From: Selenomonas ruminantium subsp. lactilytica TAM6421
GTDB lineage: Bacteria > Bacillota > Negativicutes > Selenomonadales > Selenomonadaceae
Assembly: GCF_000284095.1 (NCBI RefSeq)
Contig: NC_017068.1
Span: 2,046,001-2,110,000, forward strand
DNA length: 64,000 bases
Direction: 5' to 3'
The notes under the pieces were generated by a model. That model saw nothing but the letters and a program-made list of their open reading frames with translations. It had not been told where the DNA came from and made no database searches. A program made the position numbers and the translations under genes. Positions 59,701-64,000 of this stretch are shown piece after piece (positions within the stretch are counted from its first letter, which is position 1; each line of letters begins with the position of its first letter).

Positions 59701-60261
59701 ATCCACCACTTCGATTTTCTGGATCTCATGGGATGTGCGGAAACCATCAAAGAAGTTGATGAAAGGTACGCGGCCTTTGATGGCTACGAGATGAGCCACA
59801 GCAGCCAGGTCCATGACTTCCTGCACGCTGGCTTCGCAGAGCATTGCGCAACCGGTCTGGCGGGCAGCCATGACATCCTGATGGTCACCGAAGATATTCA
59901 GGGAGTTTGCGGCCAAAGCACGGGCAGATACATGGAATACACCCGGCAGCAGCTCGCCAGCCACCTTGTAAAGGTTCGGAATCATAAGCAGGAAACCCTG
60001 GGATGCGGTATACGTGGTGGTCAGAGCACCAGCCTGCAACGAACCATGCACAGCACCAGCGGCACCAGCCTCCGACTGCAGTTCAATGACGCGGACCTTC
60101 TGACCGAAGAGGTTGGTCTTGCCCTTGGCTGCATCTTCATCCACATGCTCAGCCATCGGTGAGGATGGCGTAATCGGATAGATTGCAGCAACGTCCGTAA
60201 AAGCGTAGGAGATGTATGCGGCGGCCTGGTTGCCGTCCATGGTTTTCATCTTTTTGCTCAT
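56737..60261 (-). CDS. nifJ: pyruvate:ferredoxin (flavodoxin) oxidoreductase
   Basis: 1174 residues, the single-chain form. Oxidises pyruvate to acetyl-CoA and CO2, reducing ferredoxin. Domain I begins MKTMDGNQAAAYISYAFTDV with IYPITPSSPMAEHVDE; two 4Fe-4S clusters at CIGCNQCSYVCPHAA and CLGCGNCAQVCPVKA (about 690-760); TPP-binding region with CAGCGETPYAKLLTQLFG, NATGCSSIWGG and GGDGWAYDIGYGG. The final FDTEVYSNTGGQASKST carries the usual third cluster neighbour. Own promoter, own terminator. Central to an anaerobic lifestyle. Confidence 0.97.
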   Translation of the reverse strand: MSKKMKTMDGNQAAAYISYAFTDVAAIYPITPSSPMAEHVDEDAAKGKTNLFGQKVRVIELQSEAGAAGAVHGSLQAGALTTTYTASQGFLLMIPNLYKVAGELLPGVFHVSARALAANSLNIFGDHQDVMAARQTGCAMLCEASVQEVMDLAAVAHLVAIKGRVPFINFFDGFRTSHEIQKIEVVDYDDLGKILDWEAVKEFRRRALNPDHPVIRGTAQNPDVYFQEREASNAYYDALPELVEEAMADMAKITGREHHLFDYYGAEDADRIIIAMGSVCQAVQETVDYLNKQGEKVGLMSVHLYRPFSIKHFFQFMPKTVKKVAVLDHTKEPGSLGEPLYLDVKSAFYGSELNPIIVGGRFGLGGKDTTPDQIFAVFEELKKDAPKDGFTIGIDDDVTHTSLVPVMSDVNLTPEGTTACKFWGLGSDGTVGANKSAIKIIGDKTDMYAQAYFAYDSKKSGGITMSHLRFGKQPINSPYLINNADFISCSQQSYVYKYDLLAGLKKGGKFLLNTVWSDADLDKHLPAYMKRYIAKNDIEFYTVNAVDIAKELGLGGRFNMVMQSAFFKIAAIIPIDTAVEYLKDAVVKSYGKKGEKVVNMNNGAIDKGIEALHKVEVPAAWADAADEAVEKKDVPAFITEVQDVMNRQEGDKLPVSKFNGEMVDGTFPVGGAAYEKRGTAINVPVWNTDKCIGCNQCSYVCPHAAIRPVLTTEEELKNAPAGFPSKQTKAIKDYTFTVAVSTMDCLGCGNCAQVCPVKALDMKPLDDELKAQQAWFDYGVDAKKVAPKKNPMKKSTVLGSQFEQPLLEFSGACAGCGETPYAKLLTQLFGDRMMVANATGCSSIWGGSAPAMPYTVNHKGHGPAWANSLFEDNAEFGLGMFLGTKSVRDSLAADAKAAVEAGKGSEELKAALTEWVDNMNEGEGSRERADKLAALLDAEKGSDELLNKLYDNKDYFVKRSQWILGGDGWAYDIGYGGLDHVLVSGEDVNVLVFDTEVYSNTGGQASKSTPAAAIAQFAAAGKKTKKKDLGMMAKSYGYVYVAQVAMGADHNQLMKAITEAEAYHGPSLIIAYAPCINHGIRKGMGNSQLEAKLAVECGYWVNYRYNPQLVDTDKNPFSLDSKEPNFDKFQEFLMGENRYINLQRSFPEAAEALFEKTQNDAKSRYEGYKVLAGK

Positions 60262-60339
60262 GTTGTTTATTGCTCCCCTCTAAAATAGAATACGTTGAAT
60301 AAGGAACAGGAAATCGAGTTGCCTGTTCACACAATCTCT

Positions 60340-60368
60340 ATTATACACCGCCGCAAAACAATTGTAAA
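60340..60368 (-). promoter_or_regulatory. promoter of the PFOR gene
   Basis: Minus-strand TTTACA (60368-60363) and TATAAT (60345-60340), 17-nt spacer, about 80 nt upstream of the start. Confidence 0.75.
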
Positions 60369-60401
60369 CAAAACGAAAACGCACTTTTCATAATTGTAGG
60401 T

Positions 60402-60427
60402 TATCTTACAATAATCATTATAAGATA
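60402..60427. promoter_or_regulatory. possible PerR/Fur-type operator
   Basis: Palindrome TATCTTA-N12-TAAGATA containing, on the minus strand, TTATAATGATTATTG (60423-60409), which matches the PerR box TTATAATNATTATAA at 13 of 15 positions. It lies between the PFOR promoter and the divergent small gene, overlapping a possible -10 of the latter (TATAAG, 60419-60424). Confidence 0.5.
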
Positions 60428-60543
60428 TTTTTCCCGGCAGCAGGATTTATTTATCCATTGTCGAAGTATTGCAATAAATCATGGGATTGCTTTTGCCGTA
60501 AGTGAATGGGATCTGCTGAATTGATTGGGAGCGTGATTCACAA

Positions 60544-60828
60544 ATGATCAAAAACATCACTATCTATGTCATCATGAAACTGGAATACGGACAGGGACAG
60601 GAAAATGTCTATTCCAGCATCCTCAACGTATCCTCCAGTAAAAGCACCGCCGAAACCTTCAAAGAACATTATGAGGAACTGTTTGCCGACGAAATCCAGA
60701 ATGAACATGATGGACGCTTCGTGTCCATCCATATGCACAAGGCACTGATCCAGTTGGACGATGAGATCATCGCCCCGGACATGTTCATCCGGTTTATCGG
60801 CGACAAGAAAATCAAAGATACGTTCTAA
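60544..60828 (+). CDS. small conserved-looking protein, unknown
   Basis: 94 residues starting MIKNITIYVIMKLEYGQGQEN, then SSKSTAETFKEHYEELFADE and FVSIHMHKALIQLDDEIIAP, a compact alpha/beta protein without membrane segments. A GGGAGCGTG lies 10 nt upstream of the ATG. Divergent from PFOR with a possible PerR-type operator in between. No family recognised. Followed by a strong terminator. Confidence 0.65.
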   Translation: MIKNITIYVIMKLEYGQGQENVYSSILNVSSSKSTAETFKEHYEELFADEIQNEHDGRFVSIHMHKALIQLDDEIIAPDMFIRFIGDKKIKDTF

Positions 60829-60885
60829 CACATAACACAGATTTCATTTATTGGAACTATAAATAAAAAATATTATGCGTAAAAA

Positions 60886-60915
60886 ATCCCCGCTGAAATT
60901 TCCTTCAGCGGGGAT
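60886..60915. terminator. bidirectional terminator
   Basis: Perfect 12-bp stem ATCCCCGCTGAA / TTCAGCGGGGAT with a 6-nt loop, A-run on one side, T-rich on the other. Serves the small gene at 60544 and the tRNA on the opposite strand. Confidence 0.85.
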
Positions 60916-60933
60916 TCATTATGTTTAAAGTAA

Positions 60934-61010
<77 letters not shown>

Positions 61011-61080
61011 GCAACGAATAATAGTATAGCGCAAACCAAAACACAATGCAAGTATTTTTTTTACTTTTATTATGATTTTT

Positions 61081-61623
61081 TTATTTTTTTTCCGCCATTA
61101 CTTCCTTGAGGCCATAAACAGCACCGGCAAAGGCGGCGCCCATAATCCGCGTTTCATGGTCTGGCTGTTTTTTTAGCTCACTTATACGCGCATGGAAAGA
61201 ATCCTCTGCTATCGCTATATTCAGGTAAATAGCCAGGCTGAGCTTGTCCTGCAACTCCTTAGAAGTCAGAAATCCTGCTACCAATTTGCCACGGCGCTTT
61301 GGCTTTTCGGCGGCGGTCAGAGCATTGGATACAGCCTGTATGATCGGATCATGAAATTTGTCTGCCACCCGCCAGGCTGACATGCAGGCCTTTTTCATCT
61401 TCATGCCATCCCTGACCAGGAAGAAAATAATCAAAGATGCCATGGCCAATACGCTTTTATTGATCGTTGCCCGCTTATTGCAGGATTCATACAGTTCCAC
61501 GGGATCTGCATCCGTCCGCAGCCCCAGATCTATCGCCTGGGAAATATCTTCTGCGCCTGGCTGAAAGAAGAGCCCTGCCGCCGTCATACAGCCACGGGCA
61601 CGCTCTACTGCGTCTCTATCCAT
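61081..61623 (-). CDS. protein of unknown function next to dhaKL
   Basis: About 180 residues, mostly alpha-helical and basic: ARGCMTAAGLFFQPGAEDIS, INKSVLAMASLIIFFLVRDGM, AVSNALTAAEKPKRRGKLVAG, MGAAFAGAVYGLKEVMAEKK. One mildly hydrophobic segment (VLAMASLIIFFLV) may be buried rather than membrane. The start at 61623 has GAGGTG upstream; an in-frame ATG at 61650 is possible. It follows dhaL at a short distance, so a role in the same pathway is likely, but no family is recognised. Confidence 0.65.
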   Translation of the reverse strand: MDRDAVERARGCMTAAGLFFQPGAEDISQAIDLGLRTDADPVELYESCNKRATINKSVLAMASLIIFFLVRDGMKMKKACMSAWRVADKFHDPIIQAVSNALTAAEKPKRRGKLVAGFLTSKELQDKLSLAIYLNIAIAEDSFHARISELKKQPDHETRIMGAAFAGAVYGLKEVMAEKK

Positions 61624-61651
61624 GTTCATCACCTCGGCGATTTTTGCCATC

Positions 61652-62305
61652 CTATTCTAATCCTGCACTTCTCGCGGCAGCCGTTCTGCACATCGATTGC
61701 AGCATCAGCATGACCGTGGTCGCCCCCGGATCCTGATGACCGATACTGCGCTCACCGATGTAGGCGGCCCTGCCCTTGCTGGCCTGAATCGTCTTGGTAT
61801 ATTCCACGCCTTTCCCAGCCGCTTCAGCACCAGCCTGGAGAATCTCCACAAAGCCATGTCCCTCTTCCAAAGCCTGTTGCATGGCTCGGACAGCCGGGAA
61901 CAAGGCATCCAGCATGGTCTTTTCCCCTTCCGTGCTCCTGCCGATATGTGCCACGCCCATAGCACCTTCCTCAAAGGCTGCCACGAGATTTGCCTCTTCC
62001 ATTTCGAGATTGTCAATCTTGATCATGCCAGCCTGCAAATAGAATTTGCCAAACAAAGGGCCAGCGGAGCCGCCGATTTCCGTGATACAGCGCATCCCTA
62101 CATGCTGCAGGATCTCTCCCATATTGTCTTTATTAGCTTTTAATTCCGGCAGATCCCTCAGGATGATGCGGGCAAAGCGGGCCATATTCGTGCCATGGTC
62201 GCCATCACCGATGACGTTATCCAAATGATTCAGTTCTTCCTCATGCTCGATGATATCCCTGCTGATTGCCTCCAGGGCATCCAGCATATAATCCTTTCCA
62301 AACAT
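61652..62305 (-). CDS. dhaL: dihydroxyacetone kinase subunit L-like
   Basis: 217 residues. NVIGDGDHGTNMARFA (the Asp-rich metal/ADP motif, about residue 30), ITEIGGSAGPLFGKFY, EGEKTMLDALFPA and SKGRAAYIGERSIGHQDPGA, all as in DhaL. With DhaK it phosphorylates dihydroxyacetone or a similar small ketone, using ATP or a PTS-phosphorylated ADP; no dhaM is present in the window. It lies 14 nt after dhaK. Confidence 0.9.
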   Translation of the reverse strand: MFGKDYMLDALEAISRDIIEHEEELNHLDNVIGDGDHGTNMARFARIILRDLPELKANKDNMGEILQHVGMRCITEIGGSAGPLFGKFYLQAGMIKIDNLEMEEANLVAAFEEGAMGVAHIGRSTEGEKTMLDALFPAVRAMQQALEEGHGFVEILQAGAEAAGKGVEYTKTIQASKGRAAYIGERSIGHQDPGATTVMLMLQSMCRTAAARSAGLE

Positions 62306-62319
62306 ACAGACGTCCTCCT

Positions 62320-63306
62320 TTAACGCCTGATAACGGGCGTTGCCGCTGCCGCATCATAAAGTGCTTTCAAATGCGGATCCAGGCGCATCAGGCTGATTGA
62401 AAAACCGCCCATTTCCATCGAAGTCATATAGTTGCCAATCATCGTGTCGTAAATCACGATTCCCTGTTCAGCCAGGTACTCATGCACGAATTCATTGATC
62501 ACATAAAGCTCCATCAATGGTGTACCACCGAGACCATTGATCAGCACCACCACTTCGCTGTTCTCATAGTTGCAATCGAGCAGGATAAGCTCGAGCATCT
62601 GCCGCGCCGTCTCCCTGGCATTCATCATTTCACAACGCACAACGCCCGGTTCACCATGCAATCCCATGCCGATTTCCATTTCCCGCTCCCCCAGCTCAAA
62701 ACTGGGCTCGCCATCTGCCGGAATCACGCAGGGACGGCAGGCAACGCCCACCGTACGCAGGCCGCAAGCTGCCCATTCTGCCACTTTCTTTACGCCGTAC
62801 AGATCTGTTCCCATTTCCGCTTCGGCTCCGGCAATCTTCAGGATCAGCACCACGCCAGCCAGACCGCGCCGCCCGACAGACTTATTTTTCTGCGTAGCTA
62901 CGTCATCGGCTATGACAACGGAATCCACCGCAATGCCTTCCATCTGTGCCAGTTCCATCGCCATGCGGAAATTCAGCACATCGCCGGTATAGTTCACGAT
63001 AATGCAGAGCACACCTGCTTCCGTCTGTACTTCCCGGATTCCCTTCAATATCATATCCGGTGTAGGCGAAGAAAAAATCTTGCCAGGAATGGCTGCATCG
63101 AGCATTCCATAGCCCACATAACCGCTGGGAGCCGGCTCATGGCCGCAGCCGCAGCCAAAGGCCAGCGCGACTCGGTCCGTTCTCAGCTTCTGCCTGACCA
63201 TGACATTACAGTCCGGCAGCTGACGGAGAATCCCTGGCTTTGCCAAAGCCATTCCCCTTGCGACTTCAGCTTCCAGATTTTCCGGCTCGTTGATGAACTT
63301 CTTCAC
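62320..63306 (-). CDS. dhaK: dihydroxyacetone kinase subunit K-like, divergent glycine loop
   Basis: 328 residues. Substrate-binding subunit. Present: GHEPAPSGYVGYGMLDAAIPG (the His of GHEP), VNYTGDVLNFRMAME, ADDVATQKNK, GRRGLAGVVLI, MEIGMGLHGEPGV (the His that binds the substrate covalently) and NGLGGTPLMELYV. Odd: the loop that is GGGSGHEPxH in typical DhaK reads GCGCGHEPAP, with two extra Cys and no second His. The start is the GTG at 63306, with AGAGGTGAGG in front. Confidence 0.88.
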   Translation of the reverse strand: MKKFINEPENLEAEVARGMALAKPGILRQLPDCNVMVRQKLRTDRVALAFGCGCGHEPAPSGYVGYGMLDAAIPGKIFSSPTPDMILKGIREVQTEAGVLCIIVNYTGDVLNFRMAMELAQMEGIAVDSVVIADDVATQKNKSVGRRGLAGVVLILKIAGAEAEMGTDLYGVKKVAEWAACGLRTVGVACRPCVIPADGEPSFELGEREMEIGMGLHGEPGVVRCEMMNARETARQMLELILLDCNYENSEVVVLINGLGGTPLMELYVINEFVHEYLAEQGIVIYDTMIGNYMTSMEMGGFSISLMRLDPHLKALYDAAAATPVIRR

Positions 63307-63412
63307 GACCTCACCTCTTTGCATATATCAGACAGAATTTTACCAATGTTCATTAATTCGTGCCGAGGTTTCTTTTTTCCTGCCTGCCGAAAAGTTTTTA
63401 CCGCAAAGAAAA

Positions 63413-63442
63413 ACTGCACAAAGTCTTTCGACCATGTGCAGT
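63413..63442 (-). terminator. intrinsic terminator of the DUF1294 gene
   Basis: ACTGCACA / TGTGCAGT arms with a 14-nt loop, followed by TTTTTCTTT on the minus strand. Confidence 0.75.
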
Positions 63443-63448
63443 ATCGAT

Positions 63449-63721
63449 TTATTTCCAATGCAGATATACCAGCCCTGCCACCTGCAGCAGCAGAATCACC
63501 GGCACACCGTAACGGAATTTCAGATGCCTCGTCTTATGCCGGAAAACCTGCATAGCCAGCAAAGCCCCGATGCTGCCACCCAAGAGGGCCAACAACAGCA
63601 GTACTTTCTCCGGCACCCGCCAACTGTCCAGCTTGGCAAAGAGCTTATCGCCGCCGTAAACTACCAGAACCACTATGTTGATGATTGCTAGATACCAGTA
63701 AAATATTTCGTGCATGTTCAT
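63449..63721 (-). CDS. DUF1294 family membrane protein
   Basis: 90 residues, three helices: IFYWYLAIINIVVLVVYGGDK, EKVLLLLALLGGSIGALLAM and VPVILLLQVAGLVYLHW. The motif YGGDKLFAK...WRVPE and FRHKTRHLKF are hallmarks of DUF1294, a family of unknown function. AGGATAG upstream of the ATG. Eleven nt after the preceding small gene. Confidence 0.85.
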   Translation of the reverse strand: MNMHEIFYWYLAIINIVVLVVYGGDKLFAKLDSWRVPEKVLLLLALLGGSIGALLAMQVFRHKTRHLKFRYGVPVILLLQVAGLVYLHWK

Positions 63722-63732
63722 AATACTATCCT

Positions 63733-63939
63733 TTATCCACCAAAATAACCAATCTGCCCGACAACATCCTTATTCTTTTCCTTGCATTCCAGGATGCGTT
63801 TATACAATCTTTTATAGTATTCCTTGTAAATCGGTTTCAGGGGACTCTCCTGAATGGCTTCCAGGGCTTCCACAAGTTCCAGATCCGAATACTGATGCGG
63901 GTGATGCATGACATCCACAGCTCGATGCAAGTCTTTCAT
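63733..63939 (-). CDS. small soluble protein, unknown
   Basis: 68 residues, MKDLHRAVDVMHHPHQYSD then helical LVEALEAIQESPLKPIYKEY; basic and alpha-helical. A strong GGAGGA upstream supports it. No family recognised. Upstream of DUF1294 and probably co-transcribed. Nothing is visible in the remaining 60 bases to the window end. Confidence 0.65.
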   Translation of the reverse strand: MKDLHRAVDVMHHPHQYSDLELVEALEAIQESPLKPIYKEYYKRLYKRILECKEKNKDVVGQIGYFGG

Positions 63940-64000
63940 GATGCGCTCTTCCTCCTACACAGAAATACACAGCTATCCCTATATTTGAATTCCATACGAG

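Noticed and set aside
57028-60162. Plus-strand open frame of about 1040 codons
   Set aside because: Antisense shadow of the PFOR gene; the protein has no family features and the GC-rich codon pattern of PFOR leaves the opposite frame open.

Overview
The window looks like chromosomal DNA of an anaerobic, diderm Firmicute of the Negativicutes, most likely a Selenomonas-like member of the Selenomonadales. This is inferred from protein resemblance only: a one-piece pyruvate:ferredoxin oxidoreductase, a TRAP receptor with a lipobox, an EF-G-like paralogue, a fused PilM-PilN protein, and a complete argCJBDFGH operon. Most genes lie on the minus strand.

Layout. Positions 1-4020 hold the end of a HAD phosphatase, a small conserved protein, an IS110-family element, a small exported protein, a glutathione peroxidase remnant and a DUF1097 membrane protein. 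Positions 4127-7133 are a plus-strand TRAP transporter operon (dctP, dctQ, dctM). Positions 7149-24220 are an accessory or defence region: a UvrD-like helicase, a small membrane protein, a large protein with a TerD-like C-terminus, a tnpB-only IS element, and then a compound type I restriction-modification locus. In transcription order that locus is hsdM, a promoter with two 54-nt repeats and a hairpin, a PBECR4-like nuclease gene, hsdS, a tyrosine recombinase, a silent half-hsdS, a Septu-like pair (ptuA plus an amber-interrupted ptuB), and hsdR.

Positions 24200-32330 carry argCJBDFGH, converting glutamate to arginine. Positions 32354-51930 are mostly housekeeping: a monofunctional peptidoglycan glycosyltransferase, transketolase, an AroH-like protein, a UbiB-like kinase, an ABC-F ATPase, a glucosaminidase, an NCS2-like permease, an LTA-synthase-like enzyme, an EF-G-like GTPase, HU, serine dehydratase (sdaAB, sdaAA), dapA and aroC-aroK-aroB. 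Positions 52030-56586 hold an eight-gene type IV pilus or pseudopilus operon with heavily overlapping genes. Then come pyruvate:ferredoxin oxidoreductase, a small unknown gene, tRNA-Pro(CGG), a dhaK-dhaL cluster and two small genes.

The most interesting part is 21669-22571. Between hsdM and hsdS there is a near-consensus promoter, two tandem 54-nt repeats whose differences preserve base pairing in a hairpin, a perfect 10-bp hairpin, and then a gene resembling BECR-fold RNases. This is the layout of a type III (RNA antitoxin plus RNase toxin) system, but with a toxin unlike the three classical families as far as I can tell. Other notable points are 50-bp direct repeats that could let the recombinase swap the second specificity half of HsdS, an in-frame amber codon in ptuB, a recurrent TTGACNNGTCAA palindrome, an AroH-family protein lacking the catalytic glutamate, and a pseudopilin lacking Glu5.
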